DNA of 64,000 bases from Rhodovulum sp. ES.010 (GTDB lineage Bacteria > Pseudomonadota > Alphaproteobacteria > Rhodobacterales > Rhodobacteraceae), in NCBI RefSeq assembly GCF_900142935.1, contig NZ_FSRS01000001.1, positions 1,126,001-1,190,000 of the forward strand, given 5' to 3'. Positions 1-8,379 of the stretch are shown here, piece by piece. The notes under the pieces are model-generated. The model saw only the letters and a program-made list of their open reading frames with translations. It made no database searches and was not told the DNA's origin. The first letter of the stretch is position 1, and each line of letters begins with the position of its first letter. Made by a program: the position numbers and the translations under genes.

Positions 1-1
1 G

Positions 2-196
2 CCCTTCACGCTGGTCTCCGGCGATTGCGACCGTCCTGCAACACGCTGGGCGATTTTGCATCTCCCAGGCCCGCTTGCGGATTTCTCTTTGCCGATTTAC
101 GCGCCCACCGCGCGGGCAGGCAAGCCCGAAGGCGGGTCTTGCATCGTCTTGCGTAACGGGCAAACCTCTCCCGACCGAGGAGAGCCGCACCGATGA
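2..196 (+). CDS. possible 3' end of an upstream gene (partial)
   Basis: An open frame enters from the left edge and stops at a TGA that overlaps the kynU start codon (ATGA). That arrangement is typical of operon neighbours. The first ten codons look coding by third-position GC, but the signal fades downstream and I recognise no family. It could equally be a chance open frame in GC-rich leader DNA. The sequence left of the window would decide. Confidence 0.2.
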   Translation, partial: PFTLVSGDCDRPATRWAILHLPGPLADFSLPIYAPTARAGKPEGGSCIVLRNGQTSPDRGEPHR

Positions 197-1386
197 TCGA
201 CTTCACCGCCACCCGCGCGCTGTTTCATATCCCCAAGGGCGTGATCTATCTCGACGGGAATTCCCTGGGCCCCCTGCCGAAGGCCGCCGAGGCGCGCATC
301 GCCAAAACGGTGCGCGACGAATGGGGCCAGATGCTGATCGGCGGGTGGAACGACGCGAGCTGGATGGCCCAACCAGCTCGTCTTGGCAACCGGCTCGGCT
401 GCCTGATCGGGGCAGAACCGGGCTGCGTGACGGTGGGGGACACGCTGTCGCTCAAGGTCTACCAGGCGCTCGCCGCCGCGCTGGAGATGCGCCCCGACAG
501 ACGGGTCATTCTCAGCGATACCGGCAACTTCCCGACCGATCTTTACATGGCCGAAGGGCTGATCGATACGCTGGGCCGCGGTCATCAGCTGGTCACCGCT
601 CCCCCCGAGGAGGTCGAAACGCATCTTGGCCCCGATGTCGCCGTGCTGATGCTGACCGAGGTGGATTACCGCACCGGGCGGCGCCACGACATGGCGCGCC
701 TGACGCGCGCCGCGCATGAGGCGGGTGCGCTGACGCTTTGGGATCTGGCGCATTCGGCAGGCGCCCTGCCCGTGGACTTGGCCGGTGCGGGGGCCGATTT
801 CGCGGCCGGCTGCACCTACAAGTATCTCAACGCCGGCCCAGGTGCACCCGCTTTCCTCTATGTCGCGCCCCGCCACGCCGCGACCGCCCGCCCCGCCCTC
901 TCGGGGTGGCTCGGCCATGCGGCACCCTTCGCCTTCGAGCAAAGCTATCGTCCGGGCGAGGGCATCGCGCGGATGCGCGTGGGCACGCCGCCGGTGTTGC
1001 AGATGGCCGCGCTGGAGGCTGCACTCGACATCTGGGAGGGGGTCGACATGGCGGCCCTGCGCGCACGGTCCGTCGCCCTGTCCGAGCGCTTCATCGCCGA
1101 GGTGGAGGCGCGCTGCCCCGACCTGAACCTCGTGTCGCCCCGCGCCCCCAGCCTTCGCGGGAGCCAGGTGTCGTTCCGCTTTGCCGAGGGCTATGCCGCG
1201 ATGCAGGCGCTGATCGCGCGCGGCGTGATCGGCGATTTCCGCGCGCCCGACATCATGCGCTTCGGCATCGCGCCGCTTTACATCGGCGAGGCCGAAATCG
1301 TGCGGGCCGCGGAAATCCTCGGCGAGGTGATGGAGAACCGGCTTTGGGACGCGCCCGCTTACCGCGTCCGCGCGGCGGTCACCTGA
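193..1386 (+). CDS. kynU: kynureninase
   Basis: PLP enzyme (EC 3.7.1.3) that cleaves L-kynurenine to anthranilate and L-alanine, or 3-hydroxykynurenine to 3-hydroxyanthranilate, in cytosolic tryptophan catabolism. The 397 residues match the usual family length. The N-terminus has the family-typical YLDGNSLGPLP segment (about residues 19-29). Residues 183-191 (WDLAHSAGA) supply the Asp that contacts the PLP ring nitrogen, and Lys210 in CTYKYLN is the expected Schiff-base lysine. The ATG overlaps the stop of an upstream open frame, so translational coupling is possible. Its last codons and stop lie inside a 30-bp tandem duplication shared with the next gene. No kynA or formamidase is in the window. 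The family call is secure. Confidence 0.96.
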   Translation: MIDFTATRALFHIPKGVIYLDGNSLGPLPKAAEARIAKTVRDEWGQMLIGGWNDASWMAQPARLGNRLGCLIGAEPGCVTVGDTLSLKVYQALAAALEMRPDRRVILSDTGNFPTDLYMAEGLIDTLGRGHQLVTAPPEEVETHLGPDVAVLMLTEVDYRTGRRHDMARLTRAAHEAGALTLWDLAHSAGALPVDLAGAGADFAAGCTYKYLNAGPGAPAFLYVAPRHAATARPALSGWLGHAAPFAFEQSYRPGEGIARMRVGTPPVLQMAALEAALDIWEGVDMAALRARSVALSERFIAEVEARCPDLNLVSPRAPSLRGSQVSFRFAEGYAAMQALIARGVIGDFRAPDIMRFGIAPLYIGEAEIVRAAEILGEVMENRLWDAPAYRVRAAVT

Positions 1387-1430
1387 CCCGGCCGCGTCCG
1401 CGCGGCGGTCACCTGACCCGGCCGCGTCTG
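1362..1430 (+). repeat. 30-bp tandem duplication at the kynU/GNAT junction
   Basis: Bases 1362-1391 are repeated exactly at 1392-1421, followed by a 9-base partial third copy with one mismatch (1422-1430). Copy 1 contains the last codons and the TGA of kynU. Because 30 is a multiple of three, the frame of the following acetyltransferase is not shifted, but each copy duplicates the bases around its presumed start. Confidence 0.9.
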
Positions 1431-1922
1431 CGCCGGGCGCGCCGGGGCGACGGCGCAGCCGCCTACCGGGTGCTTTACGATGCGGTGCATCAGGGAACGT
1501 CCGGCGCCTACGGCCCCGAAGAGCGCGCGGCGTGGGCGCCCTCGCCCGACCCCGTGCCGGGCTGGGAGCAGCGCCTGCTCGCCGCCACGACGATCTTGGC
1601 CGAGGCGCGCGGCCGGCTCTTCGGCTTCATGACGCTGGCCCCCGACGGTCATCTGGAATTTGCCTACGTCGCCCCCAGCCACATGGGCCGGGGTGTCGGG
1701 AGCGCCCTTCACGCCGCGGTACTGGATGCCGGCCGCGATGCCGGACTCGACATGCTGACAACCGAGGCGAGCCTCGTCGCCCGCCCGTTCTTAGCGCGGC
1801 GCGGCTGGTGTGAAACCGGACGGCAGAGCGTGATCCGGAACGGCGTGGCGCTGACCAATTTCCGAATGGAACGGACGGTCGGGGCAGGTCTCGCCAGTCA
1901 AGGACGCCCCGCCTCGGACTAG
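1413..1922 (+). CDS. GNAT-family N-acetyltransferase, start codon uncertain
   Basis: About 169 residues of a GCN5-related acetyltransferase. The acetyl-CoA pyrophosphate-binding motif appears as MGRGVGSAL (the R/QxxGxG/A pattern), preceded by a beta-strand HLEFAYVAP and followed by a conserved ARPFLARRGW segment, as in stand-alone GNAT enzymes. The acceptor substrate cannot be told. No ATG or GTG lies where the family N-terminus should begin: the first in-frame GTG (1470) would remove about 19 residues of the first strand and helix. A CTG at 1413, or its duplicate at 1383, fits the length best, so the start given is a guess. The gene follows kynU directly and ends in a CTAG palindrome that also holds the stop of the convergent BLUF gene. 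Confidence 0.75.
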   Translation: MTRPRLRRARRGDGAAAYRVLYDAVHQGTSGAYGPEERAAWAPSPDPVPGWEQRLLAATTILAEARGRLFGFMTLAPDGHLEFAYVAPSHMGRGVGSALHAAVLDAGRDAGLDMLTTEASLVARPFLARRGWCETGRQSVIRNGVALTNFRMERTVGAGLASQGRPASD

Positions 1923-2353
1923 TCGATTTCCCCGATCTCGAGATTGTCCCTTTGACCGGCATGGGCCGCGAAGGCGCGGATCAGCGGCAAGGGGTCGATA
2001 TCGGGGCGTGGTTGCAGCCAGGATCGGTCGGCAAGGATACCGTCGCTCGGCAGGTTCTCGTCGGAAATCTGGCCCATTTCCCAATCCGGGAAGAACCGCT
2101 CGTCGATCGTGCCCCGAGCCAGAATCATGAACCCCTTGTGCCGCCGGTCCCTTTGAATGCGGGCGACCATGCGCGTCAGGGGACCGCTCGGCCCTTCGAG
2201 GTATTGCAGGAAACAGCCCCGATCGACGTGCAGGAAGCCGGTCAATCCCTCCTTGGGATTGTTGCGCACACTCTGCGCGAGGATGTCGACCACCGTCTTC
2301 TCGTCGAGTGGCTTGCGGGCGGCACTGCGATACAAAACGAAATGAAGTTCCAT
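1919..2353 (-). CDS. short BLUF-domain blue-light sensor
   Basis: A 144-residue stand-alone BLUF protein, a flavin-binding blue-light receptor that normally signals through a partner. The flavin-pocket residues are visible: Tyr8 (FVLYRS), Asn31/32 in RNNPKEGLTGFL, Gln50 in CFLQYLEG, and the Trp91/Met93 pair in FPDWEMG. The RDRRHKGF segment of helix 2 is also typical. Nothing follows the capping helices, so there is no built-in output domain. The start chosen (2353) is the ATG immediately before the BLUF strand; an upstream frame extension of 24 residues looks non-coding. It converges with the GNAT gene, sharing the 4-bp CTAG that holds both stops. Partner and output are unknown. Confidence 0.9.
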   Translation of the reverse strand: MELHFVLYRSAARKPLDEKTVVDILAQSVRNNPKEGLTGFLHVDRGCFLQYLEGPSGPLTRMVARIQRDRRHKGFMILARGTIDERFFPDWEMGQISDENLPSDGILADRSWLQPRPDIDPLPLIRAFAAHAGQRDNLEIGEID

Positions 2354-2696
2354 GGGACTGCCTACTCTGGGTCCTCCGGGATTCTCCGGGAAGTCACACG
2401 TCGGGTGGGCGAGCGCGCCGACCATTTCATGCGATCGCCCGTTGCGGCCTCAACCACCCGCTGTTCAAGGATCGGCGACGGCCGTTCAGCGCCCCCCGTT
2501 GCCGGACGGGTGCGGCGACGGTGCTCGACGGAAAGAGGTCTCTTCTTGTGTCTTGCATCATTGACACCATGGCCTGGATCAAGAGGCGCTCCCGCCCGGC
2601 GTCGGCATTGTACGACGCGAGGAGAATCATTTCCGGTCGGAGAACCCTATCGTCTGAGGGGTTAACCGGGCCTTGCTGCCAGAGGCGGACCTTTTG
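2354..2696. other. intergenic region without a recognised gene
   Basis: This 343-bp stretch separates the amidotransferase-type hydrolase from the downstream BLUF gene, both read leftward. It must hold the BLUF promoter, but no convincing -35/-10 pair was found. A 67-codon minus-strand open frame (2427-2630) has no family resemblance and is not called. Confidence 0.5.
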
Positions 2697-3473
2697 TCAG
2701 GCCGTGCGCAAGACCGCCGCGCGCTCACCACCCGCCCACGCCGCGACGGCCCGGCCGAACGCCTCGAACAGCGGGCGCGAGACTGGGTCGCAGGCGGCCT
2801 TGTATTCGGGGTGCCATTGCACCGACAACGCGAAGCCAGGGGCGTCCTCGATGCGGATCGCCTCGGGCGTGCCGTCGGGAGCCAAGCCCTCGATGACCAC
2901 CCTGTGGCCCGGCGTCTTGATCCCCTGCCCGTGCAGCGTGTTGGTCATCACCTCGGTCGCCCCGAGGATGCGGTGGAACACACCGCCCTCGGTCAGCGTC
3001 ACCTTGTGGCGAAGTGCGAATTTCTCTTCAAGCGTGCCGTCGGGCAGCATCCGGTGGTTCAACCGTCCCGGCAGGTCGCGGATTTCGGGGTGCAGAGTGC
3101 CACCCATCGCCACGTTGACCTCCTGGAAGCCGCGGCAGATCGCGAAGAAGGGCTGACCGCGATCCACCAGCGCACGGATCAGCGGCAGCGCGATAGCGTC
3201 TCGCGCCCGGTCGAAGGCGCCGTGCGCCTCGGTCGCGGCCTCGCCGTATTCCTCGGGGTGGACGTTGGGCCGCCCGCCGGTGAACAGGAAGCCGTCGAAG
3301 CTGTCCAGCAGTTCCGGCACCGTCACGAAGCGAGGATCGGCGGGGATCAGCAGCGGCATCGCCCCCGCGACCTCGGCCACCGCCTCGGCATTCATCGTGC
3401 CCCCGGCATGGGCCGGGTACTGGTCATTGATCAGGTACTGGTTGCCGATGATGCCAACCCGGGGGCGCGTCAT
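2697..3473 (-). CDS. gamma-glutamyl-gamma-aminobutyrate hydrolase family (class I glutamine amidotransferase-like)
   Basis: A 258-residue peptidase C26-type enzyme of the PuuD family, which hydrolyses gamma-glutamyl amides such as gamma-glutamyl-GABA in the cytosol. The nucleophile is Cys113 in FFAICRGFQEVNV, and the His/Glu pair is His221 and Glu223 in VQWHPEY. The loop FLFTGGRPNVHPEEYG (residues 63-78) is the glycine-rich oxyanion element of this subfamily. The ATG at 3473 is preceded by GAGGA at good spacing, whereas a longer upstream frame lacks family character. It is the last gene of the long minus-strand train after rnj and the DUF2256 gene. No other putrescine-pathway gene is nearby, so the true substrate is open. 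Confidence 0.88.
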   Translation of the reverse strand: MTRPRVGIIGNQYLINDQYPAHAGGTMNAEAVAEVAGAMPLLIPADPRFVTVPELLDSFDGFLFTGGRPNVHPEEYGEAATEAHGAFDRARDAIALPLIRALVDRGQPFFAICRGFQEVNVAMGGTLHPEIRDLPGRLNHRMLPDGTLEEKFALRHKVTLTEGGVFHRILGATEVMTNTLHGQGIKTPGHRVVIEGLAPDGTPEAIRIEDAPGFALSVQWHPEYKAACDPVSRPLFEAFGRAVAAWAGGERAAVLRTA

Positions 3474-3499
3474 GAAGGTCCTCGTGACTGGAGTTCGCC

Positions 3500-3685
3500 T
3501 CACGATATAGGGCTTTTCGACGCGGGTGAAGGGGCGGTCCCATGCAGACGCCCCCTGCGACAGCGCACGGAGCAGAACCGCACGCTGTCCCAGTCCTTCG
3601 CCCATTTGCGGCGCCAGGCAAAGGGCCGGCCGCAGGAGGCGCAGGTCTTGGTCGGCAAATCTGCCTTGCGGCGCATTTTCGGCAC
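3500..3685 (-). CDS. DUF2256 zinc-ribbon-like small protein
   Basis: About 61 residues with the DUF2256 core: KADLPTKTC, then CxxC (CASC), the basic-aromatic stretch RRKWAKDWD and a second cysteine pair, CSVRC, so a likely four-cysteine metal site. Function is unknown. Start choice: a GTG at 3685 lies 6 nt after a GGGAG ribosome-binding site and gives M-P-K before the core. An ATG at 3676 also fits the family N-terminus but is about 15 nt from that site, and a TTG at 3691 is too close. It lies 18 bp after rnj and 26 bp before the hydrolase gene, so it is probably co-transcribed. Confidence 0.82.
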   Translation of the reverse strand: MPKMRRKADLPTKTCASCGRPFAWRRKWAKDWDSVRFCSVRCRRGRLHGTAPSPASKSPIS

Positions 3686-3703
3686 AAACAACTCCCGTTC
3701 GGG

Positions 3704-5374
3704 TCAGGCCAACCGGCTGATCACCACCTTGACCTCGGGTCGCTTGCCGATCTCGTTCTCGGCGGTGCGGCGCGCGATGATGCGCAGGTCCTTTTCCAGG
3801 AGGTCGTCGTCGGTCAGCACCTTGTCGTCGGCCCGCGACAGGAACCGGTCCAGGGCCTGTTCCAGCAGCTCGGACAGCGCCGCCCCCCCCGGCACGGTCT
3901 CGGGCAGGCCCATGAGGTCTACCCAGGGCTCGCCCAGCGGTTCGTCGTCCTCGTCGAGCATCACCGACACCGTCAGGTGGCCGTTCAGCGCCATGCGGAT
4001 GCGGTCGCGCACCACGCCGTCCAGCGCGCCGATCTGCGCCTTACCGTCGAGATACGTCCGCCCGGCCTCGACATGTTCGGCGACCTTCGGCGTCTTTCCC
4101 GTGAGATCCAGCATCGTGCCGTTCGGCGCCAACACCGCCGGCAGCCCGTTTTCCTCGGCCAGCTTGACATGCTCGCGCAAGTGCCGGTGCTCGCCATGCA
4201 TCGGCACCACGACCTCCGGCTTCATCAACTGGTGGATCTGCGACAGGTCGGGCCGGTTGGCATGACCCGAAACGTGGTAGAGATCGGCGCTGTCATCGAC
4301 CACGTCGACCCCCATTTCGGAAAACGCGTTGACGATGCGCAGCACGTCACGCTCGTTGCCCGGGATGGTCTTGGACGAGAACAGGAACAGATCGCCCTCC
4401 TTCAGGTCCAGCCCCATGTACTTGCCGCGCGATAGCTGCGCGGAGGCCGCGCGGCGTTCGCCCTGGCTGCCGGTGACGATCAGCATCAGGTTCTCGCGCG
4501 GGATGTCGGCGGCCTGTTCGGGGCTGATCGTGGTCGGGAAATCGGTCAGAACGCCCGATTCCACCCCGGCCTCGATCATCCGCCGCATCGCGCGGCCCAT
4601 CAAGCAGACCGAGCGGCCCGCATCGCGGCCCGCCTCGGCCAGCGTCCGGACCCGCGCGATGTTCGAGGCGAAGGTGGTCGCCACGACCATGGCGGGCGCC
4701 CGTTCGACGAGTTGCCGGATCGCCGGACCCAGAGTCGCCTCGGACCGGCCCGGATGGGGCGAGAAGACATTGGTGGAATCGCAGGTCAGCACCTTGATGC
4801 CGGGCTTCGCCACCTCGGCCCAAAGCGCCCGGTCGAAGGGCTCGCCCACGAGCGGCGTAAGGTCCAACTTGAAGTCGCCGGTATGCACGATGCGGCCCGC
4901 CGGGCAATCGATCACCATCGACGAGCTTTCCGGGATCGAGTGCGACACCGGCAGGAAAGCCACCTCGAACGGGCCGGCCTCGACCCGGTAGGGCCAGCGG
5001 TCGACCACCGTCACCTGCTCGGGGTCCTGGCCGCGCTCCTCCATCTTGCGCGCGGCGTGATTGGCGGTGAAGGGCCGGGCATAGACCGGCGCTCCGAGCC
5101 GCCCCCAGGCGAGCCCAAGCGCGCCGACGTGGTCCTCGTGCGCATGGGTGATGAAGATCGCCTCCAGCCGGTCGCGGCGTTCCTCCAGCCAGGCGATGTC
5201 GGCATAGATCAGATCGACGCCGGGCGTGGTGTCCATGTCGGGGAAGGTCACGCCGATATCGACGAGGATCAGCCGCTCCTTCCCCGGCGCGCCATACCCG
5301 TAGACATAGGCATTCATCCCGATTTCCCCGGCGCCGCCGAGGGGAAGGTAGATCAGTCGTTCTTTGCCGCTCAT
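3704..5374 (-). CDS. rnj: ribonuclease J
   Basis: A 556-residue metallo-beta-lactamase/beta-CASP ribonuclease that degrades and matures RNA by 5'-3' exonuclease and endonuclease activity in the cytosol. The zinc motif HxHxDH is at residues 77-82 (HAHEDH), followed by HSIPES and HTGDFK of the lactamase fold. The beta-CASP domain carries TGSQGE, and SGHANRPDL with PMHGE near residues 370-400 complete the active site. A C-terminal RNase J domain follows. The ATG at 5374 overlaps the coaX stop (ATGA). The birA-coaX-rnj order downstream of nuoN is one I associate with Rhodobacterales and related groups. Confidence 0.95.
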   Translation of the reverse strand: MSGKERLIYLPLGGAGEIGMNAYVYGYGAPGKERLILVDIGVTFPDMDTTPGVDLIYADIAWLEERRDRLEAIFITHAHEDHVGALGLAWGRLGAPVYARPFTANHAARKMEERGQDPEQVTVVDRWPYRVEAGPFEVAFLPVSHSIPESSSMVIDCPAGRIVHTGDFKLDLTPLVGEPFDRALWAEVAKPGIKVLTCDSTNVFSPHPGRSEATLGPAIRQLVERAPAMVVATTFASNIARVRTLAEAGRDAGRSVCLMGRAMRRMIEAGVESGVLTDFPTTISPEQAADIPRENLMLIVTGSQGERRAASAQLSRGKYMGLDLKEGDLFLFSSKTIPGNERDVLRIVNAFSEMGVDVVDDSADLYHVSGHANRPDLSQIHQLMKPEVVVPMHGEHRHLREHVKLAEENGLPAVLAPNGTMLDLTGKTPKVAEHVEAGRTYLDGKAQIGALDGVVRDRIRMALNGHLTVSVMLDEDDEPLGEPWVDLMGLPETVPGGAALSELLEQALDRFLSRADDKVLTDDDLLEKDLRIIARRTAENEIGKRPEVKVVISRLA

Positions 5375-6150
5375 GCTGCCCCGTTCGCTTTGTTGTAGGC
5401 GTGAATCACGGTCAGACCGTGCATGGTAAGGTCGTCCTCGACGGTGTCGAACAGCACGTCGCCCTGCGCGAAAAGCGGCGCGAGGCCCCCGGTACCGACG
5501 ATCCGCATCGGCGCGTCGTATTCGCCGCGGATGCGGGTGCAGATCTCGCGCACCAGCCCGACATAGCCCCAGAACACGCCCGACTGCATGCAGGCCACCG
5601 TGTTGGTGCCGATCACCGCCTGGGGTTTGGTCACATCCACATGCGGAAGCGCCGCGGCAGACATGTGCAGCGCCTCCAGCGACAGGTTCACCCCCGGCGC
5701 GATCACGCCGCCGACATACGCCCCGTCATGGGCCACCACGTCGAAGGTGGTCGCGGTGCCGAAATCCACCACGATGAGGTCACCGCCGTGGCGGTTGTGG
5801 GCGCCGGCGGCGTTCACCAGGCGGTCGGGGCCGACATTGGTGCCGGCATCCACCCTGGGCGGCCGGGGCAACAGGCATTCGGGCTTGCCCACGACCAAGG
5901 GGCGCGCGCCGAAATAGCGGTCGGCAAAGACCCGCAGGTTGAAGACCACACGCGGCACGGTGGAGGAGATGATGACGTCGGTGATCTCCGCCTCGATCCG
6001 GTGATGCGCGATCAGCGTCGAGAACCAGGTGAAATACTGGTCGGCGGTGCGGGTGTGCTCGGTGGCGGTGCGGAGCGTGCAGAGAAACCGCGCACCATCC
6101 CAGATCGAGAAGACGGTGTTGGTGTTGCCGCAATCGATGCAAAGAAGCAT
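5371..6150 (-). CDS. coaX: type III pantothenate kinase
   Basis: A 259-residue CoaX that phosphorylates pantothenate in the first step of coenzyme A synthesis; the type III enzyme is not feedback-inhibited by CoA. It belongs to the ASKHA fold. The N-terminal phosphate loop is MLLCIDCGNTNTVFS with catalytic Asp6. GPDRLVNA (pantothenate pocket) and VDFGTATTFD (second phosphate loop) follow in order. The start is set at the ATG directly before the first strand (6150); an upstream in-frame ATG at 6201 would add 17 non-family residues reaching back into birA. It lies 10 bp after birA and overlaps rnj by 4 bp, consistent with one operon. Confidence 0.95.
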   Translation of the reverse strand: MLLCIDCGNTNTVFSIWDGARFLCTLRTATEHTRTADQYFTWFSTLIAHHRIEAEITDVIISSTVPRVVFNLRVFADRYFGARPLVVGKPECLLPRPPRVDAGTNVGPDRLVNAAGAHNRHGGDLIVVDFGTATTFDVVAHDGAYVGGVIAPGVNLSLEALHMSAAALPHVDVTKPQAVIGTNTVACMQSGVFWGYVGLVREICTRIRGEYDAPMRIVGTGGLAPLFAQGDVLFDTVEDDLTMHGLTVIHAYNKANGAA

Positions 6151-6160
6151 GGTCGCCCCG

Positions 6161-6937
6161 TCAGAAGAAGACATCGGCCGCGGCAATGGCGCGCGGCCCA
6201 TCCGAAGTCTCTAGGACAAGCTGACCGTCCTCGTCCACCGTGACGAAGGTGCCGGCGATCTGTTCATTGCTGGTGCGCGCGGTGATCGTGCGGCCCCGCC
6301 GCGCCGCACGCTCCAGCCAGGCGGCACGCAACGGGCCGAAGCCATGTGCGCGGAAGAACGCGCCCTGGTGGGCCAGGTGTTCGGCGAGGAAGGCGAGGAA
6401 TTCCAACGGGTCGACGGGTTCGCCGGTGACCTCCGCCAGGGTCGCAGGCCGCGGCGCGCCGGGCTCCAGCGCGACATGCGTGGGCGCGGTGTTGAGGTTC
6501 ACCCCGATCCCGATGGCCAGCCGCGCGACGGGCCCGCCGGCCCCGTCCGCTTCAAGCAGGATGCCGGCGAGCTTGCCCCCTTTCAGCAGCACATCGTTCG
6601 GCCATTTCAGCGTGACAGCGTCGCGATTTAGGACGTAGGCCGTAAGCGTCGCATACAGCGCGTAGGACGCCACGAAGGAATAGAGCGCCGCCTGCGCCGG
6701 CCCGCAGCCCGGGTCCATCACCAACGTCGCCGACAGGTTTCCCTCGGGCGCAGCCCACGTCCGGCCGCGGCGCCCCACGGCGGCGGTCTGGCGGCGCGCG
6801 GCGATCCAGGTCGGGCGCGCCAGCGGCCCGCGGCGGCGCGCCTCGGCCATTGTGCTGTCGGTCTCGTCGAGCAAGATCAGGTCGTGGCCGGCCGGCCAGT
6901 GCCAGCCGCCCTGCCCGGCCGCCGCCTCAATTGACAA
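6161..6937 (-). CDS. birA: biotin--[acetyl-CoA-carboxylase] ligase (no DNA-binding domain)
   Basis: A 258-residue monofunctional biotin protein ligase: it makes biotinyl-5'-AMP and attaches biotin to carrier lysines. Likely clients in this window include the MccA subunit of 3-methylcrotonyl-CoA carboxylase. Motifs: ETDSTM (residues 25-30), the adenylate loop GRRGRTW (55-61), KWPNDVLL (111-118) and GKLAGILLE (121-129). It lacks the N-terminal helix-turn-helix of E. coli BirA, so it should not repress transcription directly. The best start is a TTG at 6937, inside the last codons of nuoN (11-bp overlap), which suggests translational coupling to complex I genes. Confidence 0.92.
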   Translation of the reverse strand: MSIEAAAGQGGWHWPAGHDLILLDETDSTMAEARRRGPLARPTWIAARRQTAAVGRRGRTWAAPEGNLSATLVMDPGCGPAQAALYSFVASYALYATLTAYVLNRDAVTLKWPNDVLLKGGKLAGILLEADGAGGPVARLAIGIGVNLNTAPTHVALEPGAPRPATLAEVTGEPVDPLEFLAFLAEHLAHQGAFFRAHGFGPLRAAWLERAARRGRTITARTSNEQIAGTFVTVDEDGQLVLETSDGPRAIAAADVFF

Positions 6938-8369
6938 GGGTTTCCGCCGCGCTCAGCGCCAGCCCCTCGACCCCAAAGAGGTTGACGACCCCCGCCACCA
7001 TCGCGAAGGCCGAGATCATCAGCACGCCCCAAAGCACCGGCGGCATCCGGCTGTCGAGCCGCGGATCGCCTTCCTCGCCGAAATACATGTAGAAGACGAT
7101 GCGCAGGTAGTAGAAAGCGCCCACCACCGAGGCGATGACACCCGCGACCGCCAGCCAGATCAGCCCGGCATCGACCGCGGCCCGGACCACGTAGAACTTG
7201 CCGAAGAAGCCTACCAGCGGCGGCACGCCGGCAAGGCTGAACAGCAGCACCAGCATCGCCAGCGCCTTCAGCGGTTCGGTGGCCGACAGCATGTTGAGGC
7301 TGCGGATATCGGTGACCGGTTGGCCGTCCTTCTGCATGCTGAGGATGAAGGCGAAGGTGCCGACGCTCATGGTCACGTAGATCGCCATGTAGATCAGCAT
7401 CGCCTGCACGCCGAGCGCCGTTCCGGCTGCCAGCCCCATCAGCGCGTAGCCCATATGCGCGATCGAGGAATAGGCCATCAGCCGCTTGATGTTGCGCTGG
7501 CCGATGGCGGCCACCGCCCCCAGTGCCATCGACAGCAGCGACAGCACCGCCACGACCTGCCCCCAGTCGCCTGGCACCGCGCCGAACGCGTCGTGCAGGA
7601 TTCGCGCGAACAGGCCCATCGCCGCCATTTTGGGCGCGGCCGAGAAGAAAGCCGTGACCGGCGTCGGCGCGCCCTCGTAGACATCGGGCGTCCACATGTG
7701 GAACGGCACCGCCGAGACCTTGAACGCCAGACCGGTGATCATGAAGACCAGCCCGATCAGAAGCCCGATCGGCATGTCCCCCTCGTTCAGCGTGGACAGG
7801 ATTCCCGAGAACAGCGTGGTGCCCGCATAGCCGTAGGTCAGCGAGGCGCCATAGAGCAGGAGGCCCGAGGAGAGCGCGCCGAGTATGAAATACTTCAAGC
7901 CCGCTTCCGTCGACCGGAGGCTGTCACGCCGCAGCGACGCGACCACGTAGAGCGCGAGCGATTGCAGCTCGAGCCCCATGTAGAGCGTCATCAGGTCATG
8001 GGCCGAGACCATCAGCATCATGCCGATCACCGCCAGCGTGACGAGGATGGGGAATTCGAACAGCAGGGAGCGCGACCGCTGCATGTGCTCGACGCTCATC
8101 AGAAGCACGGCCCCGGCAGAGACAAGAATGATCACCTTGGCGAAGCGGGCAAAACCATCGTCCACGATGGCGCCGCCAAAGGCAGCGCGCGCCTCGCCTG
8201 CGGTTACCCCTGTCCAAGCGGCCAGCGCGAAGAACAGGCCTGCGGTTACCCAGACCAGCAAAGGGGCGGCGCGGTCCTTCACCGTGTAAACGCCGACGAG
8301 CAGCGCAAGCATCGCGTAGACCGCAAGGGCGAGTTCCGGCAGGACGACGGTCAGGTCGGTCGTGATCAT
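6927..8369 (-). CDS. nuoN: NADH-quinone oxidoreductase subunit N
   Basis: A 480-residue antiporter-like membrane subunit of complex I, expected to have about 14 transmembrane helices. It carries out part of the proton translocation that is coupled to NADH oxidation. Visible hallmarks: the TM5 region with [12 protein letters not shown] (the key Glu), the TM7 lysine in [18 protein letters not shown], and [16 protein letters not shown] in the TM8 region. It is the last nuo gene of the operon; its 3' end overlaps birA by 11 bp and it lies 10 bp after nuoM. Confidence 0.97.
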   Translation of the reverse strand: MITTDLTVVLPELALAVYAMLALLVGVYTVKDRAAPLLVWVTAGLFFALAAWTGVTAGEARAAFGGAIVDDGFARFAKVIILVSAGAVLLMSVEHMQRSRSLLFEFPILVTLAVIGMMLMVSAHDLMTLYMGLELQSLALYVVASLRRDSLRSTEAGLKYFILGALSSGLLLYGASLTYGYAGTTLFSGILSTLNEGDMPIGLLIGLVFMITGLAFKVSAVPFHMWTPDVYEGAPTPVTAFFSAAPKMAAMGLFARILHDAFGAVPGDWGQVVAVLSLLSMALGAVAAIGQRNIKRLMAYSSIAHMGYALMGLAAGTALGVQAMLIYMAIYVTMSVGTFAFILSMQKDGQPVTDIRSLNMLSATEPLKALAMLVLLFSLAGVPPLVGFFGKFYVVRAAVDAGLIWLAVAGVIASVVGAFYYLRIVFYMYFGEEGDPRLDSRMPPVLWGVLMISAFAMVAGVVNLFGVEGLALSAAETLVN

Positions 8370-8379
8370 CGCGTTCCCC

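Noticed and set aside
2427..2630. 67-codon minus-strand frame in the gap before the BLUF gene
   Set aside because: No recognisable domain, weak codon bias and no ribosome-binding site that stands out.
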